Shown here piece after piece: positions 48,376 to 59,240 of a stretch of 64,000 nt of DNA (its first letter is position 1; each line of letters starts with the position of its first letter). Origin of the DNA: Oncomelania hupensis (lineage: Eukaryota; Mollusca; Gastropoda; Littorinimorpha; Pomatiopsidae); the NCBI GenBank assembly GCA_036898135.1, contig CM072511.1, forward strand, positions 159,121,652 through 159,185,651, written 5' to 3'. Made by a program: the position numbers and the translations under genes. Under the pieces are notes generated by a model. The model had not been told where the DNA came from and made no database searches. It worked only from the letters and a program-made list of their open reading frames with translations.

Positions 48376-48779
48376 TGCCTGAAAATTCTTGTTCACCCTA
48401 GCCTCCACCCTCTACTTTATCATCTTTTCTCTCCACCACTATATTAGAAAAAAGTGGGTGGCTGGAAAACACTGGGTGGCTAATACACCCACCCATTTCC
48501 TTCATAAAAAGCAAGGTTAGTCACCTATTTCAAGGCTTATGTCTCCGCACACACACCCACGCTCACACCCACACGCTCACATAAACATGCGCGAAAGGCT
48601 TGAGGTGAAGGGCGGAGTTGTGTGACTGTAGACAAGAGGCTAAATACTACAATAGGAGGGAAGTGGTGGGGTTGGGGATTACTATGACACTAGGGATTGG
48701 TAATTATGCCTACTGATGTGATTTGTTGTGATTAAGCTGAGAATTAATTATTATCGCGCAGGCGTTCTGTTCCATTCAT

Positions 48780-49690
48780 TCCGGACCTTGATCTCCGCCT
48801 CAGAATACACTCATATGGTACTCACATAAACTACAGCAAAAGTTGTATTAGGCCACAAAAACGGTGACCTTCGGATGACCTTGACCTTCATTGACCTTGA
48901 CCTTGAGATGACCTTGACCGTGGGATGACCTTGACTTTTTGCAAGGCCTAAAATGGCCTTGACCTTCACTATCAACGCAAAAACAGAACATATATGAAAG
49001 ATCAATTTATTATCTCTAATACAACAAGCTTGGAATTTAGATCTCTTACAGTTTAGGGTCAAGGTCACTTCAAAGGACCTACATTAACCGATTTCGGACA
49101 GCGTGACCACATTTGCATAGTATGTCTTATTCATATCTATCATGCATCAAAGAATCATAAGTTCAATATTATTAACTTCGAGTTGAAATAGGTTCTGAGA
49201 TATTAATCCACTTGCCAGTTTTGCACAGACAGACGGCGGACGGACGGTCGGACACATTTGTTTTAATGTCCATTTTGGACTATTTAGGACTTGTCTCGCA
49301 CGGATTGGCAAAAATAGGGATTTTTTGTTGTTGGGGGTGGGGGGGGGGGGTAGGAGGGTGGAGGGGGGGTGGTGAGTACATAGATTTACATTGCTATGCA
49401 TGCGAGTCAAAAACCAACAGTGACCTTGACCTTCAGTGACTTTGACCACAGGATGACCTTGACCTTAATGTGACATCTGATTCTCCTGTGTGATCAAATT
49501 ACCCAATGTTGTTGCATAAGTCAAATATAGAGACATTCCACTGTACAATGAAAAATGCATTTTTAAAAATGTTTTTATAAGGCCTAAAGTGAGTGTGACC
49601 TTCAAGATCAACGTAAAAAATGGAACACATATGAAAGATAAATACATCAACTTTAGACTGTATATCTCTCATCGTTTAGGGTCAATGTAA
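48780..49690 (+). repeat. Dispersed TGACCTTGA-type repeat, two copies in tandem
   Basis: Starts GACCTTGATC; from 48868 there are several TGACCTTGA motifs in 80 bp, then GGCCTAAAAT, CTCT(T)ACAG, ATATCTATCATGC, ATAAGTTCA, and GACAGACGGCGGACGGACGG; a G-rich stretch at 49336-49370; then a second copy from about 49420 with TGACCTTGACC, GGCCTAAAGT and CTCTCATCG. Confidence 0.75.
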
Positions 49691-50295
49691 CTTCAAAGCA
49701 GCCAGACACAATGTCGCGTCACCCGAGTGGGTTCCGCGACGTTCAGCACAAACATCGAGTGGAAGGAATAGAAACTCAAACAAAAGATTGATTGATTGAT
49801 TGATTGATTGTTGCTTTAGGTCCAGCGGACTCTTCCGAGCCAAATCAGGACCGGACAACCCCCAATCCGCATAAAAGATCTGCCGAAACAACCCTAGTGG
49901 GAAAATTGAATGCCCTCCACCGGCCAGTCACTTTACAATAAAGACATCCCACGCAGGGGACGGCTGAGGCTTTACCCCAACTACTCGAACCCCCGGTTAC
50001 AAAAACAAAATAGAATACAAACAACATTATAAATCATCAACAAAACACATACATATAAAATGTCAAACAAAAGAACTAACACAAAATGCCAGATGAACAA
50101 TCACACTCTTTTATTCAACAATGACACACACACTCACAGGATAGTTGGGATACTAAACCACCTTCAACCCCTATCAAGACCCACAACCCAGTATTTACTA
50201 AACAGTTACCTCCCTTGTCTAACTGAAAAAAAAACAGAATTATATACAAACAAAATGCCTACAACGATATGCAACAATGCGACAATCGATTAAAC
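49691..50295 (-). repeat. Unclassified repeat, inverted relative to 54895-55220
   Basis: Phrases shared with 54895-55220 in opposite orientation: GCTGAACG...CACTC/AGG near one end, AATGCCAGA, CAATCACACTCTTTTATTCA, CAACCCCTATCA and CAAAATGCC. On the sense strand there is an AATAAAAGAGTG poly(A)-signal-like block. It is interrupted by a retroposon copy at 49787-50062. Confidence 0.65.
49787..50062 (-). mobile_element. 276-bp 5'-truncated TGAT-tailed retroposon
   Basis: Flanked by a perfect 11-bp duplication TCAAACAAAAG (49776-49786, 50063-50073). It covers the (TGAT)n tail and the GGTCCAGCGGACTCTTCCGA block through to AAACACATACATATAAAATG, corresponding to the 3' 40 percent of the 12393-13103 copy. 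Confidence 0.85.
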
Positions 50296-51109
50296 TTCAG
50301 ATAAATACAATTCTCAACTGAATAAACAAAACAGCAAACTTTGCACCGCATAAACTAACTTGTATTCCAGTGTCACTGTACGTACTTCACAGTCTCTTAA
50401 CTGAGCTCAGAATAACTATAGTAGTTGTTCACTGAAGAGTTGGTATATGTTTAGGTGCGTGACTGCGAATCTGTATGTGTGTCAGTGTGGTGTATCTGGG
50501 ATCCTGAGGCCCTGGTGAAAAACGCCGGTCGTCCGAAGTAGCAGGTAAGTCCCAGCGAGGACGGGGAACCACACCCAGCAACGGCGCCAACGACGACACA
50601 AGACGTGGCGGTCGTGGTGGCGTCCTGGTAACGTCCACACCCGCAGTGGCAAAGACGGAAGTAGCAACAGCAGAGAAAGCAACGGTAGAAATAGAACAAG
50701 GTAGAAATCGAAGCCCAATCTGTGGACAAATAAAGGGTCTCACTAGTTTGTCCACAAAACGTAAACATTACATAACAGATACTCCTTCCGCCGTCCGCCA
50801 TCTTGACTGTTTATACATGCATCTCAATAACATAACGCACTTCTTAATTCTATAATTTATCTCTTCCCTGAAACATAGTTGTTTATACAAATATACATAT
50901 TAATTACAACTGCACTTCCAGTCACACAATAGCGATTCATCTCATTCACACTTCCATCTTCATCCACCCTCTCTACGTTATAGTACATTATCTCCCTTCA
51001 TTCCCAATTATCTCTATCACGCTATAATACAAACACGCTTCCCTCATATTCATCACCTTCATCACCCCTCTCCAACACAGTACATTGACTCCCTTCCTTC
51101 GCATTCATC

Positions 51110-51144
<35 letters not shown>

Positions 51145-52035
51145 ACATGCACACTTCATTGTCACCCTTTGACCCCGGTTTAGCAACAACAGCAATGACA
51201 TTATTCATACACATATTCAACCAAGAAAATCATATGAAAATCATATAAAAATCAACATACTACTATTCATCAAAGTATATCCCTTTCCCCCTCATTCACC
51301 ATCATTCATTCATGTACGCAGACTCGGAATGCACTGCCACTAAGGAAAAGAATTACAGAATTCACACTCACCTTTTAAGTCCTCGGCTTGTGGCACACAG
51401 ATACACGTACACTGCACGACACAACACTATACAACACACCACAATACAGTGCACACTGGTTGTTAGTCTGAGAGTCCAAGTTCGTTTCTGGCTAATGCTT
51501 AGCTATGCACAGGGGCATCTCAATACTTGCGAAGTACTTGAGCTTTGGCAGGTGCCCAATCGAGGGCCACACAACCTTAAGACAAAACTCTACAACTATT
51601 ACTTCCCAATAGATGGCAGTTACAGTCCTCCCACTACAGACTTTTAGACATTCTTGTCCCAACAAGGGCGTAAGACCTTGGGTGGTTTGAAACACAACGA
51701 ACAAGCTACCCTTACAGAAGAACTTACTCTAACCTGACACACAGTTACAAAGTTACTTCTGTCCAAAAGACCGACTGCTTGCAAAAGCAACCACATTGAC
51801 TCTGCTAACTAAATCACATACCAGCACACGGGACAGCAACGAGTCGAGCTCAGTAACCCAGTTTCCTCATCATGCATTATGCTCTTTTGCGTTAAACACG
51901 TGAAACCCACACATACTAATCTTTCATACGCAGTAAAAGGAACTGCCGAATCGACTATGTACACTATATTACTAGAGATGTGCAACTCTGCACAATATAT
52001 ACTATCTCTAGTACGTGCTGGAAACTCGTGTCGTC
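50296..52035. other. Unassigned intron
   Basis: Low-complexity cytosine-rich stretches and a short (TC)n at 51113-51142. Several open frames exist but have no recognisable motif. No element ends found. Confidence 0.5.
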
Positions 52036-52039
52036 ACAC

Positions 52040-52680
52040 ACAACAACTTTGGACAGCTACAGTGACCTTGACCTTGGAGCGAGGTTGACCAAATTTTCAT
52101 AGTATGTGTGCCTTTTTGATGCATCAAAGAATCAATATTCAATATTGTTCAATATTAATAATTTAGGAAAAAAGTGAAATGTTGTTAAACTTGTCATTTT
52201 ATGGCTAACATTTGTTGACGCTGTGACCTTGACCTTGAAGTGCAGTTATTCGTTCACTGATGATTATCAAAATATCGGGATTATATACATCATCTTACCA
52301 AGTTTGGTTGTGATAAATGAAATAGGTTCCGAGATATTAAGCCATTTGCAAGTTTTGCGCAGACAGACTGAGGGACGGACACATTATTATTAGGATTGTT
52401 TTATATCTTTTTTTGTGTGGGGGGGGGGATTTTTGACACTTTATTGTCCCTTTTTATTGGGAAATTCTGGGCCGTCTCAACTGGAAGGTATAGTCGCAGC
52501 CTGTGGTGCGCTGAAACCCAACCTACCTAATATTAGTTGTGTTATTGAAATTATTAAATAATATTTTGGACTATTTAGGATTCATCTCGCTCAGATTTGC
52601 AAAACTATGGACAAAATGTGTGTGTGGTAGGGGGGTGGGGAGAGGGGAGGAGGACTGAATACATAATCATATTGCTGCTC
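52040..52680 (+). repeat. Dispersed TGACCTTGA-type repeat, copy 5
   Basis: CAGTGACCTTGACCTTGGAGCGAGGTTGACCAAATT, then GACCTTGACCTTGAAGTGCAG, TTGGTTGTGATAAATGA, GACAGACTGAGGGACGGACA, and the tail ATTTAGGATTCATCTCGCTC, in the same order as copy 1. Confidence 0.75.
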
Positions 52681-52930
52681 GTAGAATGACGTCATCGTAT
52701 CGTTTCAGTTCTTTATTTTTTACACATTAGTTAGAAAACATTATTGGGTGCAAGAACGTAATACATAAACTATACGCTTATGGGATTCTAACCTCGAACG
52801 TAATAGATAAACTCCTAATGACCCCAGACCCCTAAGTGCACGCGAGGGAACTTGGCACCCCTATGATCCAGCACTTGTTGCTATTTTCTTCTCCAGATTA
52901 CTAAATAACTCCTCTCATCCCAGTTCCTAC

Positions 52931-53118
52931 CTCCACTTTGTCGGTAGTGCAGCTGCCATTGTCTATCTGACCAACATCAAAGCTGGTGAATTCGATGGTG
53001 ATGGTGTAGCCACGGGGCTGCTGTATCAAGAACGTGCAGTCCACATCAGGGGGGTACGGTGTTGGAAAACCAGACGATTGCAGAATTCCGTTCGGTGCTG
53101 TCAGTTCCTTTTTGCATA
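52931..53118 (-). CDS. Exon: first half of CUB domain b
   Basis: 188 bp, entering after phase 1 and leaving in phase 0 at GTGGAG|GTAGG. It shows the classic CUB start: VCKKELTAPNG, then SSGFPTPYP, then DVDCTF (second Cys), then the beta strand ITIEFTSFDVG, then the third Cys in NGSCTTDKVE. The next exon opens with IFDG, completing the DKVEIFDG motif that carries the usual CUB calcium-site acidic residues. All four CUB cysteines are present across this exon and 37221-37416, so this domain looks structurally normal. Confidence 0.85.
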
Positions 53119-53378
53119 CTGCAGTCACAAGTTAAGCGACAAGGGTAATGATTCTGATCCATTTACATTTGAAAGGGGGGGGGGGAAACGAGGGAGTATG
53201 GGAGTTGGAGTGTGCACTGGGTGCACGTAACAACCCTCCTCCCCCGCCCCAACCCAAAAATAAAAAATAAAAAAGGAAGAATGATATAAAGAAAAAAAGT
53301 GCAATTACAGCTTTTGACAATTCTTTGACGATGGCTGCCTGTCAAAGCTCAGAGTTAGCGTATGAAAAGTGTTGGTGC

Positions 53379-53427
53379 ACACACACACACACAAACACAC
53401 CCACACTCACAAACACACCCACACACA

Positions 53428-53465
<38 letters not shown>
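53379..53465. repeat. (AC)n microsatellite
   Basis: CA dinucleotide tract with CC interruptions. Confidence 0.95.
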
Positions 53466-53468
<3 letters not shown>

Positions 53469-54890
53469 CCCTCTGCTCTGACCGTGGTACGCCCCTCTTT
53501 TAAATACAGGGTTCAGCTTGAGGAGAGGGGAGGATGAAAAAGAACGTCCCGGAACATTTCGTTCGTCTGGAGAGAGGCGTTACTGACTTCGATTTGCTGA
53601 AGACCAGCTTCGCGAGGGTGATACCTATCCCCTTTTTCACAATGCATGGAACTACCCATTCAAAACTGGTGTAAGGGTGAATCAGCTTGACATGTAAGGC
53701 AAGACGTAACACGGAATCCAATCTCGCTACTGCCAAGCGTCATGCACCCTCTTTCACGCTGTCATTCACTCCAGATACAATAAACCCTACTTACAAAGCA
53801 CCCGACCTCCAATCAGTATACACACATACCTGTCTAACCTAACTATCTACTGTCGTTGTCAACCGTCAGTTTCCACGGTCCAGTCACTGTCTCCGTGCTC
53901 TTGGTTAACAGACCCCCCCCCCCCCCACAATACGTCACACAGCACGTCACAGCACAGACAAGGACCTACTGTGTTTATATCTAGTATTTAATTAACTACA
54001 CAACATTCATAGGTTTAAACATCGACTTTGTCGATAAATAATGTCGATTGTGCATCAAACTAGGTCGTGAGGGCTATGACCTATGACCTTGTGGCTTAAT
54101 AAAACCATTAGCGAGGAGGCCTGCATTAATGGTCTACCTTCTTATATCTGCTATGATGACATTTCACATTGCGGGTTTGGCGCGAACGACGAACATGCAC
54201 ATGCCGGCAAATAAATACTTCCTGAAAGCCCTTTACTACAGTATTTGGTTGACTTTAAGAAGCCTAGTGCAACGACTCCTTAGGCGCACAGACGCTCCAG
54301 TGCTTTAATAAAACAGGACGAAAACGTCAGTTTCCTTCAGTGTTACTCAAAACGCAGCAACCTAAAGAGATTCCTAGTATTACAGAACGAAAGAAAATCA
54401 ATTTTCATTTTTATAAATTGAGATTGTATCACATCCCATCATTAAATATTAAGGGTCATAGAAAAACAGAGAACATGGAGAAAAACCTTTTGACTTGATA
54501 TAAGTTTCATACGTAAGTTAAATATTTTGTCACCAGCATGAATTTAACTGAAGCCATAGCGTTAGACACTAGTAACTATTTCTTTAACAATGGCGCCACA
54601 GGCGTTACCTCCATCACCGCCGGGACCCTTCATCGTACTACAGACGACCAGGAGCCTTCCGTTGGGGTCTACAGGCTACCAGCTACATCGCACAATCACA
54701 CACACACATACTTGCATTTCAATCCCATAAAACATATCTTTAATTATCTGTGTGTTGACTGCTTTAGTCTCTCCTGAGATTAGCTAAGAGACAGTAAAGC
54801 TACGAACAGATAACATTGATTTATAAAACCAGTTCGTTTAACACAATCCATTTTCTAAGATTTGCTGGCTTGCTTACTCTGCTTGTAATT
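53466..54890. other. Unassigned intron
   Basis: No gene or element recognised; one short C run near 53911-53925. Confidence 0.6.
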
Positions 54891-54894
54891 GTAT

Positions 54895-55220
54895 TTATTT
54901 GCAGTTTATCTTAATTGTTGCTATTGTTACATATTGTTGTGGGCATTTCTTGTGTATAGTTTGTGGGGTTTTCAGATTAGACAAGGGCGGGGGGGGAGGG
55001 GGGTAATTGTTCGTTAATTGTTGGGTCGTGGATCCTGATAGGGGTTGAGGGTGGTTTAGACTTCCCATTGTCCTGTATATGTGTGGTTGTTGTTGAATAA
55101 AAGAGTGTGATTGTACTTCTGGCATTTTGTTTTAGTTTTTTGTGTTTGAGTTTTATCTCCTCACTCGCTGTTTGAGCTGAACGCTCACGGCACCCACTAG
55201 GGAGTCGTGACATCCATACC
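54895..55220 (+). repeat. Unclassified repeat, partner of 49691-50295
   Basis: Contains GTTGAATAAAAGAGTGTGATTG with a poly(A)-signal-like AATAAA, a G run (54989-55003), and GCTGAACGCTCACGGCACCC at its 3' end. It may be an LTR or a transcribed repeat end. Confidence 0.6.
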
Positions 55221-56385
55221 TAGCTTTATTTTGATATTGTGAAGTTTCCTGATTACTTTAAGTAAGCTGATTGATTATACCATAATTTTCTAAGAATACG
55301 AATATCAGAATATCTTTTACAATACTGCAAATCTGAACACTAAAGCCCTCTCGGTCGTACTGATTGTGTCGAAGGAAAACGGTCTTTGCCGAGGTATCGT
55401 GAGCACTACCGGCAAATAAGAAGTTACAAACTAGGGATTTTGGAGAAGGTCGAAAATTTGATGACTTTAAAGTTTCGCCAAACGCTCAAAATAATTTTGA
55501 GAGGAAAACAGATTTCAGATACTGATAGTCCTCTCTAGGCCGCCAATAAAACTTGGTAAATGTTTTTTTTTTAAGTACCGAGATCGACGGTTCTTTAAGG
55601 CAGGGGTCAGACACTTTTGTTTACAACTCATGGGGTCCGGAAAAAGCAATTAACTTTTTGTACCGGCCTGAAAATTCAAAATGCTTTAAAGCACGTTAAT
55701 GTTGGTTCAATTAGCTGGCCAGACATATAGTATATGATAGGTTTTCTGTGCGATCACGAGACGAGAACCGCTTACTTCTGAACCTACCCATAGACTTAAG
55801 AAATACAACAGAACGAAAAATGTTGTGCATAAATTATGCATTTTTGGGAGGGTTCGCATGCATAATCGGTTTCATTTATATGCATGTAAATTACATAGTA
55901 TTGAAAGCAATCTCTTTTATTTTGAAACACAATAATTTTTGTTCAAATATTACAATACTTTGGGTCTCTAGAGCAATAGAGTGGAGGTCGGGAAAAGTTC
56001 AGAAAATTAATGTGATTTTTCTTATAGCGTCTTTATTTGCTAGTAGCGTACGTAGCACGCGCTGTACAATTAACATTAAATTTTATTGGCCGGCGTCTGC
56101 ACGTACATTCAATAATTAATTAGTTGTGGCTGTACATATGAATATATTCGACAAGGTAAGAGAAAACAATTGAGAGACAGTATCCGAGAATTGTTTGGAC
56201 TCAGGGGAGGTGATTATGAGGCGGGTGTGGTGGTGGCGGTGGGGAGATAGGGAGAGGGGAGGCCGCAGGTAGGTGTGTTCGGGAGCTCCGTCCCGCTGAG
56301 ACTATAACTGAGCATTAGAATTTAAACTATGTGAGTTTGTTGAGTTTAAAAGTAAAAGTATTTTCCTGAGTTTGGGAATAAAGTA
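55221..56385. other. Unassigned intron
   Basis: No feature supported; a 123-codon plus-strand open frame (55748-56119) has no recognisable motif and poor composition for a gene. Confidence 0.55.
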
Positions 56386-56390
56386 CATAC

Positions 56391-56550
56391 CTGCGGTGTA
56401 TTCTGCGTGAAAGTAGTGTTGAAGGTCTTGTCTGTCCGTGGAAGACAGTCTGATCAGCATGGTGTTTCCAGTGGACATAATAGGAGCCGTAGGACCCACG
56501 CCACACACCGCGGACAGCTGCTTTGCATTGTGGTTGATGCCGTCACGAAC
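56391..56550 (-). CDS. Exon: second half of CUB domain a
   Basis: The most 5' exon seen, 160 bp, entering in phase 0 and leaving in phase 1. The acceptor follows a pyrimidine-rich run ending CACAG; the donor is GTATGT. The translation starts VRDG, matching the CUB motif (D)xVEIxDG, has a single Cys in SAVCG (the usual LCG), and ends HAEYTA, the final CUB strand. The matching first half of this CUB was not found between 56551 and 64000, so it must lie beyond the window. The exon joins in frame to 53118, where the split codon becomes Val before the Cys that opens the next CUB. Confidence 0.8.
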
Positions 56551-56663
56551 CTGTGACATTGCAGGGAATAATTTCATATACCCGTTTAAGTATACAGACA
56601 GACAAACAGACAGACAGAGCTAAAGAGAGAGAAAAAATCTTAAAACCTTAGTGTGGTGGTGTT

Positions 56664-57365
56664 TTTTTGATTGATTTATTGTTGCTTTAGGTCCAGCGGA
56701 CTCTTCCGAGCCAAATCAGGACCGGACAACCCCCGATCCGCATAAAAGATCTGCTGAAACAACCCCAGTGGAAAAATTGAATGCCCTCCACCGGCCAGTC
56801 ACTTTACAATAAAGACATCCCACGCGGGGGACGGCTGAGGGTTTACCTCAACTACGCGAACCCCCGGTTACAAAAACAAAATAGAATACAAACATCATTA
56901 TAAATCATCAACAAAACACATACATATAAAATGCCTATATTGCTAACTAATACAATCATAGGAAGCCCTAGTGACCACCCGGCAGAAAGCGTCCAACACT
57001 CCCAAGCTGATCCAACAGACCTCATACACAAACAAGGAGTCTTGTCCAGGAAGAGTTTTCAAGAAAAAAGGTAGGTCATTGATCTAGCGAAGAAGAAGAT
57101 AGTATAGCAGAGTGATAGGACAGAGCAGGAATGGGAAAGAGTAAATGAGGAAGACAGCGACAGTGGGAATTTAAAGCACTAAATTTCCATAAAGTGGGGA
57201 TACTATTTATACTGAAAACCCCCGGCACTCCAACGGGGGTACTGTTGCCGCAGTGAATCTGTCTTGCCTACAAAGGAAAGACAGGTTTTCAACTGTGGCT
57301 TTCACTTTTCCCTTTATAGGTTTGAACAATCTACAGTGGCAAGATTGCTCATGACCCCAAGGGGT
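56664..57365 (-). mobile_element. Full-length TGAT-tailed retroposon (702 bp)
   Basis: Flanked by a perfect 12-bp duplication TGTGGTGGTGTT (56652-56663, 57366-57377). Sequence nearly identical along its whole length to 12393-13103, with the same 5' end ACCCCTTGGGGTCATGAGC on the minus strand and a shorter TGAT tail. Confidence 0.87.
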
Positions 57366-57530
57366 TGTGGTGGTGTTGGATGTTGTTTTGGAGAGAAGAG
57401 ACGAAGTGATGATGATGGAGGTTATGGTGAAGAATTTTCATTCACACATTCTCTCTCTCTCTCTCCCCAACGCCAGTTCGTTGATGACCGTTGAAAAGTT
57501 TTATTCTCGAAGTGCATCATTATTAAGACA

Positions 57531-59072
57531 CAGGCGGCGGAAGCAGGGGGGGCAGGGGGGCCATGCCCCCCCTTAGAAAAATGTTGGAGGGGGCAGCCTT
57601 ATATATTGCCCCCTCCAATAATGAGTAGTTTTTTTGTGTGTTTGTGTTTTGTTTTTGCCAGGGCATCAAAGGATTTTTTTTCTTCAAATGGAATCAAGCA
57701 ATACAAGTGTTTATCATCATAATCATCATCATCACCCTCTGATCAGTGAGACCTTCGTCATCATTTCCTGTCGACGCGTCATAATCGTTAGCCTTAGCGT
57801 AGATCAAAGTGACCGACAGTTTTCGACATCGTGCACGTCACAGTCGCGTTTTGAAAACTTTCATTTGCTGTCAGTTTTTACAGTCTACCGTTTTCAATAT
57901 CAGCAATTTTCTCGACTACAAGTGAAGAAGTCAGCAAAATGGCAAATGCTTTGACAACTGTGTTATTGTTCCTCGTCAAGCATCCCGACAGACTCTCCGT
58001 GACAACCAACCTGCGGCCACTCTAGAAGAATATTTCAAGATTAGCATTGCCATTCCTTTCTTGGAACACCTGTCAACCGAATTGGACTCGAGGTTCAAAA
58101 ATGCTGGTCTAGCAGTTGATGGTCTATGTCTGGTGCCAAGCACTTTAATAGACAACCAGGATGGTTTCATGCAGGTTCCAGAAGGGGTGATGCTGGCAAT
58201 GTTGTGGGAGTCTGACCTACCAGACAACGCTACCCTTGATGCAGAATACCAACGGTGAGTTTGCAAATGGCGAAGTGCTGCTGAGAATGCGACATCTATC
58301 ATCCCATCCACGGCATCAGAAGCACTGAAACAGTGTGACAGGGATTTTTTTTTAATCCCAACCTGTTCATCATGCTTTAGAACTTTGCATCCTACCTGTC
58401 ACTACTGCCGAGTGTGAGCGTTCAAACAGTCAGTTGCGCAACCTGAAAAACTACCTGCGCTCTACAATGGGGCAACAGAGACTCAATGGACTTGCTTTAC
58501 TGAAAGTGCACAGGGATGTTGATATTGACTTCAAAGAGGCAGTGAACTGTTTTGCCAGAAGATACAATTCACAAATGGTACTAATGCCGAGGAACCTAGT
58601 GCAGCAAGACTGAATTAAGTGAAAGCAGGGCGGTGATGTTCATAAACTACAAGGTAAAGCTTTATACCGTTAACGATCCACAAAAAGTAGTGAATAATAA
58701 TAGTATACAAAACATCTCTGCTGATAAATAAATGCGTGTGTGTGCGTTTTTTTTAAGGGAGGGGCAGAGGATAATTTTTGTACCCCAGAGTTTGTCAGTT
58801 CAATTGTTCAAAAAGCTCAAAGTCCCAGACCATCACAGATGGTTTTTTCAAGGTTCAGATTGCACCAGATTGCACCATTTTGCATCCTTGAAAAAAAAAT
58901 TTCCGGGGGAGCATGCCCCCGGACCCTCCTAGAAAGCTCGGCGCTTCGCGCCTTCGCTGAAGCTGTAACCCCCACCCCCACCCTCGACTTTTCCCAGGTC
59001 TGGCCCTGATGTCAGTGAACATAATGTGTGTGCCCCCCCCCCCCCCCAATCCTGAGCACCTTCCGCCGCCTG
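57531..59072 (+). mobile_element. hAT-like element with transposase remnant
   Basis: Inverted ends CAGGCGGCGGAAG (left) and CTTCCGCCGCCTG (right). The interior encodes the C-terminal part of a hAT transposase (57960-58613). Near 58900 the GCATGCCCCCGGACCCTCC and GGCGCTTCGCGCC block of the 36.0 kb element reappears, suggesting a second hAT-type fragment merged at the right side. Flanks TTAAGACA and TGTAAGAG share only TAAGA, so the target duplication is imperfect or eroded. Confidence 0.75.
57960..58613 (+). pseudogene. hAT transposase C-terminal part (dimerisation domain)
   Basis: Fragments in changing frames: ATLEEYFKISIAIPFLEHLS and TELDSRFKNAGLAVDG, then, after a break near 58258, LPVTTAECERSNSQLRNLKN, YLRSTMGQQRLNGLALLKVH and a TGA at 58611-58613. 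The ECERSNS...RSTMGQQRL block is the hATC dimerisation region as in ZMYM1-like proteins. The catalytic N-terminal part is absent. Confidence 0.75.
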
Positions 59073-59240
59073 TGTAAGAGAGAGCAAAAGCAATGCTTCG
59101 TGGAGATAACCGCTACATTCTGCCCTCTCTGTGTGTCTGACTCGTTCTCCCCTGTCTGCCGTGTGTGTCGTCTCGAGATAGTTAGTTAGTTGTATAGATT
59201 AACGTCCCCGGACACATAAGCGTATAGGGGACGATTGCAC

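Larger units (their letters stand above)
57462..59240 (+). repeat. Dispersed repeat, split by a hAT element
   Basis: 57462-57530 and 59073-59240 are the two sides of one repeat, seen uninterrupted and inverted at 48150-48300. The right part ends in TAGATTAACGTCCCCGGACA and GCGTATAGGGGACGA, also present at 36554-36612. Confidence 0.7.

Noticed and set aside
55748..56119. 123-codon plus-strand open frame as a host gene
   Set aside because: No motif, no splice or repeat support, and A/T-rich composition like the surrounding intron.
57531..59072. 8-bp target duplication for the hAT element
   Set aside because: Flanks share only TAAGA out of register, so no exact duplication can be claimed.
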